From: Lentibacillus daqui
GTDB lineage: Bacteria > Bacillota > Bacilli > Bacillales > Amphibacillaceae
Assembly: GCF_027186265.1 (NCBI RefSeq)
Contig: NZ_CP114176.1
Span: 744,001-808,000 of the forward strand
Reading direction: 5' to 3'
DNA: 64,000 nt
Under the pieces are notes generated by a model. The model saw only the letters and a list, made by a program, of their open reading frames with translations. It made no database searches and was not told the DNA's origin. Below, piece by piece: positions 42,960 to 51,873 of the stretch (position 1 is the first letter of the stretch; each line of letters opens with the position of its first letter). The translations under genes were made by a program, and so were the position numbers.

Positions 42960-44960
42960 ATGAATAAAGAGCAGGCTCAGGAAAAAATAACTGCCCTGAA
43001 AGAATTATTAAATCAATACAGTTATGAATATTATGTTCTGGATAAACCAAGCGTTCCTGACTCGGAGTACGATCAAAAGCTGCAAGAGTTACAAAAAATA
43101 GAGGCTGAATTCCCGGAGCTGATTACATCCGACTCCCCGACCCAGCGTGTTGGCGGGGAACCGCTGGATGCTTTTCGAAAAGTCCGGCATAATGTCCCGA
43201 TGCTAAGCCTGGGAAATGCCTTTAATGTCAATGATTTGCGTGACTTTGACCGCCGTGCCCGTGAAGGATGCGATCAGCCAATCAGCTACGTTTGTGAACT
43301 GAAAATTGATGGGCTGGCCGTTTCCCTGTTGTATGAAAATGGCAAATTCACCCGTGGAGCGACTCGTGGAGATGGGACAACCGGTGAGGATATCACGTCC
43401 AATTTGCGAACGGTGCGCAGTATTCCATTAACAATAAAAGATACAGAAACGATTGAAGTGCGTGGCGAAGTCTTTATGCCACACAAATCTTTTCTGGCGT
43501 TAAATAAACAGCGAGAAGAAAATGGCGAAGAACCGTTTGCCAATCCCCGTAATGCTGCGGCAGGATCACTTCGGCAGCTCGATCCTAAAATTGCTGCAAG
43601 CCGTAATCTGGATATCTTCTTATATGGTGTTGGCGAATGGCAGGCAGGAACTATCGAAAGTCATAGCGAACGGCTGGAGTATTTGCAGAAACTGGGATTA
43701 AAAACAAATCCCGAATGGCGCAAATGCCAAACGATTGACGAGGTGCTGGAGTATGTGGAATATTGGACGAAAGAACGTCCGAATTTAAGCTATGAAATTG
43801 ACGGGATTGTTATCAAGGTAGATAATTTAGACCAACAAGAAGAACTGGGCTATACGGCAAAAAATCCACGCTGGGCGATTGCTTATAAATTTCCTGCTGA
43901 AGAGGTGCTTACTACATTAAGGGATATTGAACTAAGTGTCGGCCGTACTGGTGTTGTCACCCCAACCGCTGTTTTGGATGCGGTAAGGGTTGCTGGTACA
44001 ACGGTAAAACGGGCATCACTGCATAATGAAGACCTCATTCGGGCCAAAGATATTCGGATTGGCGATAAGGTTATTATTAAAAAGGCCGGTGATATTATTC
44101 CGGAAGTTGTCCGTGTTGTCGAGGAAAAACGGACAGGGGAAGAACAGGAATTTCACATGCCAACTGAATGCCCGGCATGTGGTAATGAACTGGTACGGTT
44201 GGAGGAAGAAGTAGCACTCCGTTGCATCAATCCTAATTGTCCGGCCCAGTTAAAAGAGGGACTGATCCATTTTGTCTCCCGCAATGCAATGAATATCGAT
44301 GGGTTGGGTGAAAAAGTAATCCAGCAGCTTTTCCGGGAGAATTTAGTCAAAACAATTGCCGATATATACAGGTTGGACCGGGAAGAACTGTTGAACCTGG
44401 AGCGTATGGGAGAAAAATCAGTTGATAATTTGCTAAAAGCTATTGATGCTTCAAAAGCGAATTCACTGGAGCGATTATTATTCGGGCTAGGTATCCGCTT
44501 TGTTGGTGCTAAAGCAGCAAAGACACTGGCTGAGGAATTTGAAACTATGGAAAAATTGCAACAGGCTACGATGGAAGATTTAATTGCAATTGATGAAATT
44601 GGGGAAAAAATGGCTGATTCTATTGTCCAATATTTTTCCGAACAAAAGGTAACCGACCTCCTGAATGAATTACGCGAACTTGGCGTTAACATGGAATACA
44701 CCGGTGTGAAACGTTCCGAACGGACGAGTGATTCCATTTTTGCTGGAAAGACCTTCGTATTGACGGGAAAAATGGAAAACTACACCCGGCAAGAGGCTAA
44801 AACGCTAATCGAGAATTTGGGCGGATCAGTTACCAGTAGTGTTAGTAAAAAAACAGATTTCGTGATTGCTGGAGTCGATGCCGGCTCAAAATATGACAAA
44901 GCACAAAAACTCGGCGTGACTATCTGGGATGAGGAACAGTTAAAAGAAGCTTTGGAATGA
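42960..44960 (+). CDS. ligA: NAD-dependent DNA ligase LigA
   Basis: 666 residues. The adenylated Lys is in ELKIDGLAV (about residue 115), followed by RGDGTTGED. The four-Cys zinc finger is CPACG ... CINPNCP (near 405-430). HhH repeats and a C-terminal BRCT domain (FAGKTFVLTGKM) complete the family layout. The ATG at 42960 is chosen because AAAGGTG lies 8 nt upstream; a TTG at 42954 would add two residues. It is the essential replicative ligase, cotranscribed with pcrA as in B. subtilis. Confidence 0.97.
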   Translation: MNKEQAQEKITALKELLNQYSYEYYVLDKPSVPDSEYDQKLQELQKIEAEFPELITSDSPTQRVGGEPLDAFRKVRHNVPMLSLGNAFNVNDLRDFDRRAREGCDQPISYVCELKIDGLAVSLLYENGKFTRGATRGDGTTGEDITSNLRTVRSIPLTIKDTETIEVRGEVFMPHKSFLALNKQREENGEEPFANPRNAAAGSLRQLDPKIAASRNLDIFLYGVGEWQAGTIESHSERLEYLQKLGLKTNPEWRKCQTIDEVLEYVEYWTKERPNLSYEIDGIVIKVDNLDQQEELGYTAKNPRWAIAYKFPAEEVLTTLRDIELSVGRTGVVTPTAVLDAVRVAGTTVKRASLHNEDLIRAKDIRIGDKVIIKKAGDIIPEVVRVVEEKRTGEEQEFHMPTECPACGNELVRLEEEVALRCINPNCPAQLKEGLIHFVSRNAMNIDGLGEKVIQQLFRENLVKTIADIYRLDREELLNLERMGEKSVDNLLKAIDASKANSLERLLFGLGIRFVGAKAAKTLAEEFETMEKLQQATMEDLIAIDEIGEKMADSIVQYFSEQKVTDLLNELRELGVNMEYTGVKRSERTSDSIFAGKTFVLTGKMENYTRQEAKTLIENLGGSVTSSVSKKTDFVIAGVDAGSKYDKAQKLGVTIWDEEQLKEALE

Positions 44961-45065
44961 TCGAGATAGACAGCCCCGCCGGATAGGATGATCCATATCC
45001 GGCTGCAGTCCCGGAACATGCTATGGTATGTGCGGGATCTTACGTTTGAGGATCAGGGAGTGGAA

Positions 45066-46202
45066 ATGGTGAAGAAATTATGTGTAGTTCTCCTATGTTC
45101 GCTATTATTATTGGCGAGCTGTGCACCAAGGATGAATGATGATGAGGAAGTCGTGCAAAAAAAGAATGAAACAGCCAATAAGGAAAAATCAATTGTGCCC
45201 AGTTATCAATTATCAGAAGAAACCTATCGGATGATCCTTCCTTATAAAACAAGTGCGGTCAGGGGAGTTATCCTTGATCAAATGGGAAACCGCCTGGATA
45301 TAGATGAAATGGAAGAAGGATTAAGACGACAATCCAAAACCGTATACGATCCGAAAAAATATTATTACCAGGAAGGGCAGTATTTGGATGAGGAAACAGT
45401 TTACGATTTGATTGATGGCTTGAACCCGGATAAGGATCCAAAAGATAAAAAAGGGAAAAAAGAGAGGGAAAAATATTTTCGTGATCATCCACGATATTTA
45501 TCCCATATTCTGGAGCAAAATTATTTGACCAAGAATGATAAGAATGCTGCAAAATTGGAAGGAATATCGATTGGGCTTGCCCTTAAGTCGGTTTACAAGT
45601 TTCAGGCAGAAGAAGGCGGTCCGTATCATTACGAGAAGATTAGTAAAGATGAAATGATGAAACAAGGAGAAGAAATGGCGCAAAAGGTGCTAAAGAAACT
45701 CCGTGGCATCGATGAATTAAAGGATGTGCCAGTTTTAATTGCTTTGTATCGTGAAGGAGAAGAAGGTTCGCCAGTTCCGGGAAACTATGTAGCCAAAACA
45801 GCGGTAAAAGCCGGGAAATCGACCATTGATGATTGGGACAATATCAAGGAAGAGCATGTACTATTCCCAGACGATAAATCGGCGGACAAGTATTTTGACG
45901 ATAACAAGTTAATTGAGGATTTTGGCAAGGAAATTCAAGATTTCTTCCCCAACTATGTCGGTGTGATCGGTGATGGTTTCTATATTGATGGGGACTTGAA
46001 AAAACTTACTTTGGAAATCCCGATTGAATTCTACGGAAAAGGGGAAGTCATTGGATTTACACAATACGCTTATGGACTGATCAAGGAAATGTTTCCGGAT
46101 TACTATGATATAGAAGTGAAAATCACCGCCAATAATGAAGTGGAAAGTGTGATTTACCGCAGTGCCGGGGACGATGATCCAACTGTTCATATTTTTGATT
46201 AG
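45066..46202 (+). CDS. yerH: CamS family sex pheromone lipoprotein (YerH)
   Basis: 378 residues. It has a lipoprotein signal peptide with lipobox LASC and the lipidated Cys at position 19, then a charged linker and a CamS domain (from about residue 45, with VRGVILDQMGNRLDIDEMEEGL). In enterococci the signal peptide of CamS is processed into a sex-pheromone peptide; in Bacillus the protein's function is unclear. The ATG at 45066 gives a proper signal peptide; earlier starts would place extra residues before it. Same position after ligA as in B. subtilis. Confidence 0.9.
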   Translation: MVKKLCVVLLCSLLLLASCAPRMNDDEEVVQKKNETANKEKSIVPSYQLSEETYRMILPYKTSAVRGVILDQMGNRLDIDEMEEGLRRQSKTVYDPKKYYYQEGQYLDEETVYDLIDGLNPDKDPKDKKGKKEREKYFRDHPRYLSHILEQNYLTKNDKNAAKLEGISIGLALKSVYKFQAEEGGPYHYEKISKDEMMKQGEEMAQKVLKKLRGIDELKDVPVLIALYREGEEGSPVPGNYVAKTAVKAGKSTIDDWDNIKEEHVLFPDDKSADKYFDDNKLIEDFGKEIQDFFPNYVGVIGDGFYIDGDLKKLTLEIPIEFYGKGEVIGFTQYAYGLIKEMFPDYYDIEVKITANNEVESVIYRSAGDDDPTVHIFD

Positions 46203-46269
46203 AATGGTGTAAAGTTATTTCTGTAACACGATAACATATCGACCTGGATTGCAGAATGACAGAAGAAAT

Positions 46270-46318
46270 CACATTGAAGAGGAGCTTATGCAAAGTGCAC
46301 AAGCTCCTCTTCAATGTG
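46270..46318. repeat. Perfect 18-bp inverted repeat
   Basis: Arms 46270-46287 and 46301-46318 (CACATTGAAGAGGAGCTT and its exact reverse complement) with a 13-nt loop. It lies 70 nt after yerH. No T-run follows on the plus strand; on the minus strand ATTTCTTCT follows. It may be the yerH terminator in a non-canonical form, a small mobile palindrome or a structured RNA. The rest of the gap 46203-46636 has only a promoter. Confidence 0.7.
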
Positions 46319-46567
46319 AACAGATTATCTTTGTTTGATGGTGCAGATGTCCTAACTCCAAAAAAGAACAACAGAATATGAACGTAGGACGGGGCATAAG
46401 ACATATAAAAACAAAATATAACAACAAGGCCGGTTTTGGTAAAATATTGCAGAAGAAGGTCCTATTTTTGCATAACTTTCCCCATTTCAGGAAAGTCATT
46501 ATATATTTTGATCGATAATCTGCTTAAAAGCCCTTCAATTTTCCCAATATGAATTTTCGGTAATTCA

Positions 46568-46576
46568 TGCTATTAT
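46568..46576 (+). promoter_or_regulatory. Extended -10 promoter of the HTH-TPR regulator
   Basis: TGCTATTAT, extended -10, 60 nt before the regulator start; no convincing -35. Confidence 0.45.
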
Positions 46577-46636
46577 ATAAATATAGAAACCTTGATGAAT
46601 TTATTTTCGAATCCGGTCTGAGAGGTGGGTACATAG

Positions 46637-47902
46637 ATGGAAATAGGATCATACATCAAATTACACCGTATCAAACAGGAAATGACCCAGGCGGAGCTAG
46701 CAGAAGGAATTGTATCCTTTGCCTACTTATCCAAGATTGAAAACGGTAAAACAGAGGCAAGTCCGGAAATCATTAGTCTTTTATGCTCACGTCTTGGCAT
46801 ACAGCTGGATAACGAAAAGGAAATGACCATCAAGGAAAAATGCCAGGAGTGGTTCAGTCGCCTGTACGAGGTCAGTGATAGAGAAGAAATTGTTCGCCGG
46901 TATAATGAACTAGAGGAGCTAATGGAAGATACACATTCCGAGAATCTGGTCATGTTCGAGATACATAAGATACGTTACTTCCTTATTCTAGGTGATTACG
47001 AAACGGCACTGACACAAATGAATAGTCTGGCAGATTTATTTAGCACATTTGATAACCTGCATCAATTTTATTGGTATAAGTTTAAAGGAAACTACAATTC
47101 AATTGTAGGGGAATTTATTCAAGCGATGCGAATGTATGAACTTGCAGAAGAAAAGCTGAACCAACTGGAATTGTCAGAAGAGGAAGTTGCCGACTTGCAG
47201 TATACGATTTCGGTAACACATAGTAAGTTGCGAAATACGCTTGAATCAATTGAATATGCAAATAAGGCATTGGATGTATTCCAAAAAAAATATAATTTTA
47301 TGAGATGTGCACAGTGCCATATTTTGTTGGGCATTTCTTATCGGCGACTGATGATGTATGAGAAAGCGATTAAGAATTACAATTTGGCATCACACTTAGG
47401 AAAATTAAGTGAAAATAATCAACTGATTCAATTAACAAACCAAAATCTGGGAAGTTTATACTCAACTAAAGGTGAAACAAGTAAAGCAATCAAGTTCTAT
47501 AGTAAAATAATGAATGATGAGCAATTAGCTATAGAAGAAAGACTAGCTGCCATCACATGTTTAATTAGGGAATATTACAATATTGATGATTACGATAAGG
47601 CGAGGGATTGTGTTAAATTAAGTCTGAACTTGATGGAGAATGCTGTTAATATTGAGCAGTATAAATTATTTTATTATATAACTTATACCTATTATTATGC
47701 ACTTGAGAATGATAGGGAGGAATTTGAAGATTTAGTGATTAATAAGTTTATTCCATATTTGGAGAAACATAAAGACTATGCAAACCTTGTCACCTACGCA
47801 GAACTTATGGGCAAACATTATGAACAGTTACGCAGGTACAAGGAAGCAACCAAATTTTATAAGCAAGCTAATTTAGCTTATGAACAATTTACGATTATTT
47901 AA
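46637..47902 (+). CDS. HTH-TPR quorum-sensing regulator (RNPP family, NprR-like)
   Basis: 421 residues. An N-terminal Xre-type helix-turn-helix (about 6-60, with MTQAELAEGIVSFAYLSKIE) is followed by about 350 residues of helical TPR-like repeats (for example RRLMMYEKAIKNYNLASHLG and RRYKEATKFYKQANLAYEQF). Length and layout match NprR/PlcR-type regulators, which bind a re-imported short peptide in the TPR groove. A small ORF with a secretion signal starts 13 nt downstream, the usual arrangement for this family. The ligand and regulon are unknown. Confidence 0.85.
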   Translation: MEIGSYIKLHRIKQEMTQAELAEGIVSFAYLSKIENGKTEASPEIISLLCSRLGIQLDNEKEMTIKEKCQEWFSRLYEVSDREEIVRRYNELEELMEDTHSENLVMFEIHKIRYFLILGDYETALTQMNSLADLFSTFDNLHQFYWYKFKGNYNSIVGEFIQAMRMYELAEEKLNQLELSEEEVADLQYTISVTHSKLRNTLESIEYANKALDVFQKKYNFMRCAQCHILLGISYRRLMMYEKAIKNYNLASHLGKLSENNQLIQLTNQNLGSLYSTKGETSKAIKFYSKIMNDEQLAIEERLAAITCLIREYYNIDDYDKARDCVKLSLNLMENAVNIEQYKLFYYITYTYYYALENDREEFEDLVINKFIPYLEKHKDYANLVTYAELMGKHYEQLRRYKEATKFYKQANLAYEQFTII

Positions 47903-47915
47903 AGGGGGGATAAAG

Positions 47916-48056
47916 TTGAAAAAGATTATCGCAACAGTAGCCTTGGGTGCCCTATTGGCTACAGGATTTTTGTTCACCCAAGATAATTCATCAGATCTGG
48001 CAATGGATAGAGAACCTGGTGTTCTATCAATCAGCAGTCACGGCTCTTCATTTTAA
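47916..48056 (+). CDS. Secreted signalling pro-peptide (NprX/Phr-like)
   Basis: 46 codons, TTG start with AAAGGGGGG upstream, 13 nt after the regulator stop. The N-terminus is a classical signal sequence: KK followed by a hydrophobic stretch (about residues 4-20). The C-terminal part is polar (QDNSSDLAMDREPGVLSISS, then HGSSF). In RNPP systems the active 5-8 residue peptide is usually cut from this C-terminal part. The exact mature peptide cannot be read; candidates lie in the last ~12 residues. It is too short for routine ORF calling. Confidence 0.8.
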   Translation: MKKIIATVALGALLATGFLFTQDNSSDLAMDREPGVLSISSHGSSF

Positions 48057-48107
48057 TCACTAAGTATCAAAGTTTTTAGTCTATTACCCTATTACTATGA
48101 TGATGAT

Positions 48108-48146
48108 TCCCGAAATGGATTGGAACCCGTTTCGGGACTTTTTTTG
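48108..48146 (+). terminator. Terminator after the regulator-peptide cassette
   Basis: Stem TCCCGAAA / TTTCGGGA (48108-48115, 48130-48137) with a 14-nt loop followed by a run of T. It ends the two-gene transcript. Confidence 0.85.
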
Positions 48147-48162
48147 TTCCTACATAATAATT

Positions 48163-48222
48163 TGGTTGATATATTAGGTTTTCCGGTTGATAAAGGTGGG
48201 GTAAGCGATTGATACTGTAGAA
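48163..48222. repeat. Short degenerate 21/22-nt array R7 (3 units)
   Basis: TTGATA recurs at 48166, 48187 and 48209, spacings 21 and 22 nt, within GGTTGATA-type cores as in array R4. It lies between the peptide-cassette terminator and gatC. Only three units, so weaker than the other arrays. Confidence 0.45.
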
Positions 48223-48303
48223 AATGTGGTTGTTATTCGCGTGATTCAAATGTGAAAAAACAACAAACAGTGTCGCGATTAGTTGCTAATAGCTGTCTAA
48301 TTC

Positions 48304-48312
48304 TGCTATTAT
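48304..48312 (+). promoter_or_regulatory. Extended -10 promoter of gatCAB
   Basis: TGCTATTAT at 48304-48312, 35 nt before gatC. A TTGCTA hexamer lies 20 nt upstream of the -10, which is a long spacer. Confidence 0.5.
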
Positions 48313-48347
48313 CAATAGTATTGTGAGACTTAATCGGAGGTGTAAAT

Positions 48348-48638
48348 ATGGCGGATATTTCAATGGATCAGGTGAAACATGTTGCCAATCTGGCGCGACT
48401 TGCGATAACCGATGAAGAAGCTAAAATGTTTACGAAACAACTGAGCTCGATTCTGGAATATGCAGAGCAATTAAATGAACTGGATACGACAGGTGTAGAG
48501 CCAATGACACACGTACTGGATTTGAAAAATGTCCTGCGTAAAGACGAACCAAAAGAATGGATTACCCAGGAAGATGCACTGAAAAACGCACCAGATACAA
48601 AAGGTGATTATTTCCGTGTGCCATCGATCCTGGAGTAG
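48348..48638 (+). CDS. gatC: Asp/Glu-tRNA amidotransferase subunit C, GatC
   Basis: 96 residues, the family length. Small subunit that clamps GatA and GatB. VKHVANLARLAITDEEA at the N-terminus, TGVEPMTHV and LRKDEP are family motifs. RBS GGAGGTG 7 nt before ATG. First gene of gatCAB, which makes Gln-tRNA(Gln) by amidating misacylated Glu-tRNA(Gln). Confidence 0.95.
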   Translation: MADISMDQVKHVANLARLAITDEEAKMFTKQLSSILEYAEQLNELDTTGVEPMTHVLDLKNVLRKDEPKEWITQEDALKNAPDTKGDYFRVPSILE

Positions 48639-48650
48639 GGAGGGAAAGAC

Positions 48651-50126
48651 ATGTCATTGTTTGATAACAGTATCAAAGAACTGGAAGTGAAATTACATAA
48701 TAAAGAAGTTTCCGTAACAGAGTTGGTGGATACGTCCTATAAACGAATCGCGGAAGTGGATGACCAGGTACAGGCATTTTTAACATTGGACGAAGAGAAT
48801 GCCCGTAATGAAGCAAAGGCGTTAGACAATGAAACACCGGATTTTGCGAAACATCCATTGTTCGGGATGCCTGCCGGGATTAAAGATAATATTGTATCCA
48901 AGGCACTGCGGACGACCTGTGCCAGTCAATTCCTGAGAAACTTTGACGATCCGCTATACAATGCAACGGTCATTGAGAAATTGAATGACGCGAAATCGGT
49001 GAAGATCGGAAAATTAAACATGGACGAGTTTGCTATGGGTTCCTCGAATGAAAATTCAAGTTTTACCCCGACACGCAACCCATGGAATACCGACTATGTA
49101 CCAGGTGGTTCCAGTGGCGGGTCTGCGGCTGCGGTTGCTTCTGGTGAAGTTTTTTATGCTTTAGGGTCTGATACAGGTGGATCAATTCGCCAGCCTGCAT
49201 CCTTTTGCGGGGTTGTTGGATTAAAACCAACCTATGGCCGGGTATCACGCTTTGGCTTAGTAGCGTTTGCTTCTTCCTTTGACCAAATTGGCCCAATTAC
49301 CCGGAATGTGGCCGATAATGCTCGGGTATTAGAGGTTATCTCCGGTCAGGATAAAATGGATGCCACTAGTGCCAATGTCGAAGTGCCTGCATTTACAGAA
49401 GGGTTAACCGGTGATGTAAAAGGACTAAAGATTGCCGTTCCAAAAGAATATCTTGGTGAAGGTGTATCTGAAGAAGTTCGTAAATCGGTAATGGATGCGC
49501 TTGCTGTCTATGAATCATTAGGTGCTCAGTGGGAAGAAGTTTCCTTGCCACATACAAAATACGCGGTTGCAACATACTACCTGCTTGCTTCATCCGAGGC
49601 GTCTGCTAACCTGGCACGATTTGATGGTGTACGTTATGGTGTTCGTTCGGAAAATGCCAAAGATATGCTGGACATGTTTAAACTATCCCGTAGTGAAGGC
49701 TTTGGTGATGAGGTGAAACGCCGGATTATGCTGGGAACGTATGCATTATCGTCCGGCTATTACGATGCATTTTATAAGAAAGCGCAAAAGGTACGTACAT
49801 TAATTAAACAAGATTTTGATCACGTATTTGAAAGTTATGATGTTGTTATCGGACCAACAACCCCAACACCGGCATTTAAAGTTGGCGAAAATATCGATGA
49901 TCCTTTGACTATGTATACCAACGATATTTTAACCATTCCTGTTAACCTTGCTGGTGTTCCCGCGATTTCTGTACCTTGTGGTATGTCGGAAAACGGATTG
50001 CCATATGGCTTGCAAATCATTGGCAAATACTTTGATGAAAACACGGTATACCGAACTGCACATGCTTTTGAGCAAGCAACCGATTATCATACGAAGCGTC
50101 CGGAGCTAGGGGGTGTGAGCAAATGA
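48651..50126 (+). CDS. gatA: Asp/Glu-tRNA amidotransferase subunit A, GatA
   Basis: 491-residue amidase-signature enzyme that hydrolyses glutamine and passes ammonia to GatB. The Ser-cisSer-Lys triad is visible: Lys in GIKDNI (near residue 79) and the serines in PGGSSGGSAAAVASG (near 150-170), with DTGGSIRQPASFCG following. RBS GGAGGGAAAG. It overlaps gatB by 4 nt. Confidence 0.96.
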   Translation: MSLFDNSIKELEVKLHNKEVSVTELVDTSYKRIAEVDDQVQAFLTLDEENARNEAKALDNETPDFAKHPLFGMPAGIKDNIVSKALRTTCASQFLRNFDDPLYNATVIEKLNDAKSVKIGKLNMDEFAMGSSNENSSFTPTRNPWNTDYVPGGSSGGSAAAVASGEVFYALGSDTGGSIRQPASFCGVVGLKPTYGRVSRFGLVAFASSFDQIGPITRNVADNARVLEVISGQDKMDATSANVEVPAFTEGLTGDVKGLKIAVPKEYLGEGVSEEVRKSVMDALAVYESLGAQWEEVSLPHTKYAVATYYLLASSEASANLARFDGVRYGVRSENAKDMLDMFKLSRSEGFGDEVKRRIMLGTYALSSGYYDAFYKKAQKVRTLIKQDFDHVFESYDVVIGPTTPTPAFKVGENIDDPLTMYTNDILTIPVNLAGVPAISVPCGMSENGLPYGLQIIGKYFDENTVYRTAHAFEQATDYHTKRPELGGVSK

Positions 50127-51553
50127 ATTTTGAAACAATCATTGGACTCGAAGTACACGTAGAATTAAAAACAGACTCAAAAATTTTCAGTCCCAGCCCG
50201 AATGCTTTTGGGGCCAAGCCGAATTCCAATATTAGCCCAATTGATTTGGCCTATCCTGGGGTTTTGCCGGTATTAAACGAAGAAGCTGTCAATTTTGCGA
50301 TGAAAGCGGCAATGGCATTGAATTGCGAAATTGCGACAGATACGAAATTTGACCGAAAAAACTACTTTTATCCGGACAACCCAAAAGCTTATCAGATTTC
50401 CCAGTTTGATAAACCGATTGGGGAACATGGCTGGGTGGAAATTGAAGTCGGCGGGAAAAAGAAGCGGATCGGTATCACTCGCTTACACTTGGAGGAAGAT
50501 GCTGGTAAACTAACCCATGGTGACGATGGTTACTCACTTGTGGACTTTAACCGCCAAGGCACACCGTTGATCGAAATCGTGTCTGAACCTGATATGCGTT
50601 CACCGGAAGAGGCCTATGCATATTTGGAAAAATTGAAAAGCATTATTCAATATACCGGTGTTTCCGATTGTAAAATGGAAGAAGGTTCATTAAGGTGTGA
50701 CGCGAACTTGTCGATCCGGCCAATTGGACAAGAAGCATTCGGGGTGAAAACCGAGTTGAAAAACTTGAACTCCTTCGCCTATGTTCAAAAAGGGCTGGAA
50801 TTTGAAGAAAAGCGTCAGCAAAAAGTGTTACTTTCTGGTGGAGAGATTTTACAGGAAACCCGTCGTTTTGATGAAAAAACGAAAGAAACCATTTTAATGC
50901 GGGTCAAGGAAGGCTCGGATGACTACCGATACTTCCCGGAACCAGATCTCGTGCCATTATACATTGATGAGGCATGGAAAGAGCGGATCCGTCAGCAAAT
51001 CCCGGAACTTCCGGATAAGCGAAAAGCACGGTTTATCAATGAATTGGAGCTATCGGAATACGATGCAGCGAATTTGACCAGCTCTAAAGAAATGGCTGAC
51101 TTTTTTGAAGCAACGGTTGCAAGTGGCGCTGACGTGAAACAGGCATCCAACTGGTTAATGGGCGAAGTATCCGGATACATGAACAAGCATCTGAAGGAGC
51201 TGCATGATTTGGCACTTACCCCACAATCACTCGGTAAAATGATTCAGTTAATTGAAGATGGCACCATTTCTTCTAAAATCGCCAAAAAAGTATTTGCCGA
51301 ATTAGTGGATAAAGGTGGCGATCCCGAGAAGATTGTCAAAGAGAAAGGGCTTGTACAGATTTCCGATGAGGGACAACTCCGTGATATCATTACGCCGATA
51401 CTGGATGCCAATGAACAATCGATTATTGATTACAAAAATGGTAAAGATCGGGCATTAGGATTCCTGGTTGGCCAAGTTATGAAACAAACAAAAGGACAGG
51501 CAAATCCGCCAATGGTCAATAAGATTTTAAAAGAGGAAATGGATAAACGGTAA
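50123..51553 (+). CDS. gatB: Asp/Glu-tRNA amidotransferase subunit B, GatB
   Basis: 476 residues. It binds the misacylated tRNA and performs the ATP-dependent kinase/transamidation step. IGLEVHVELKT at the N-terminus, RKNYFYPDNPKAYQISQ, HLEEDAGKLTH and DFNRQGTPLIEIVSEPD are signature motifs. The C-terminal YqeY-like tail domain is present (KIAKKVFAELV and later). ATG overlaps the gatA stop (ATGA). Confidence 0.96.
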   Translation: MNFETIIGLEVHVELKTDSKIFSPSPNAFGAKPNSNISPIDLAYPGVLPVLNEEAVNFAMKAAMALNCEIATDTKFDRKNYFYPDNPKAYQISQFDKPIGEHGWVEIEVGGKKKRIGITRLHLEEDAGKLTHGDDGYSLVDFNRQGTPLIEIVSEPDMRSPEEAYAYLEKLKSIIQYTGVSDCKMEEGSLRCDANLSIRPIGQEAFGVKTELKNLNSFAYVQKGLEFEEKRQQKVLLSGGEILQETRRFDEKTKETILMRVKEGSDDYRYFPEPDLVPLYIDEAWKERIRQQIPELPDKRKARFINELELSEYDAANLTSSKEMADFFEATVASGADVKQASNWLMGEVSGYMNKHLKELHDLALTPQSLGKMIQLIEDGTISSKIAKKVFAELVDKGGDPEKIVKEKGLVQISDEGQLRDIITPILDANEQSIIDYKNGKDRALGFLVGQVMKQTKGQANPPMVNKILKEEMDKR

Positions 51554-51557
51554 ACAT

Positions 51558-51602
51558 AAGAGAAGGCCATCTCGGAATTTAATTTCTGGGATGGCCCTCT
51601 TA
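51558..51602. terminator. Hairpin after gatB
   Basis: Long imperfect stem AAGAGAAGGCCATC / GATGGCCCTCTT with an AATTTAATT-rich loop. It lacks a T-run on the plus strand. Probably the gatCAB terminator. Further on, a hairpin TCACCAAG / CTTGGTGA (51713-51736) and a 16-bp palindrome TTTTTGAGCTCAAAAA (51745-51760) occupy the rest of the 320-nt gap; no promoter for dagK was clear. Confidence 0.55.
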
Positions 51603-51873
51603 AAATTATTGTATGGTGAAGAGGATTTACCGGATTATACCCGACTTATTAATCACGTGTGAGATGCTGAAACCCCACGAAATGAAGCTTCACTATTTGG
51701 TTCTTAACAATTTCACCAAGAATTTCCTCTTGGTGATTATCGCCTTTTTGAGCTCAAAAAAGTGCGGTTAGACTTTTCAAATAGAGAAAAAAAGTCTATG
51801 ATAGTGGTTGTATGTATAAATAAAATCGCATTACATGATCTAGTAACCGTCATTGCAATAGGAGGAAGAGACG

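Noticed and set aside
44153..44737. Long minus-strand open frame opposite ligA
   Set aside because: Serine-rich shadow translation of ligA in the opposite strand; no supporting signals.
48163..48222. Riboswitch or T-box in front of gatCAB
   Set aside because: Only repeat-like TTGATA units are present; no conserved RNA motif was found.
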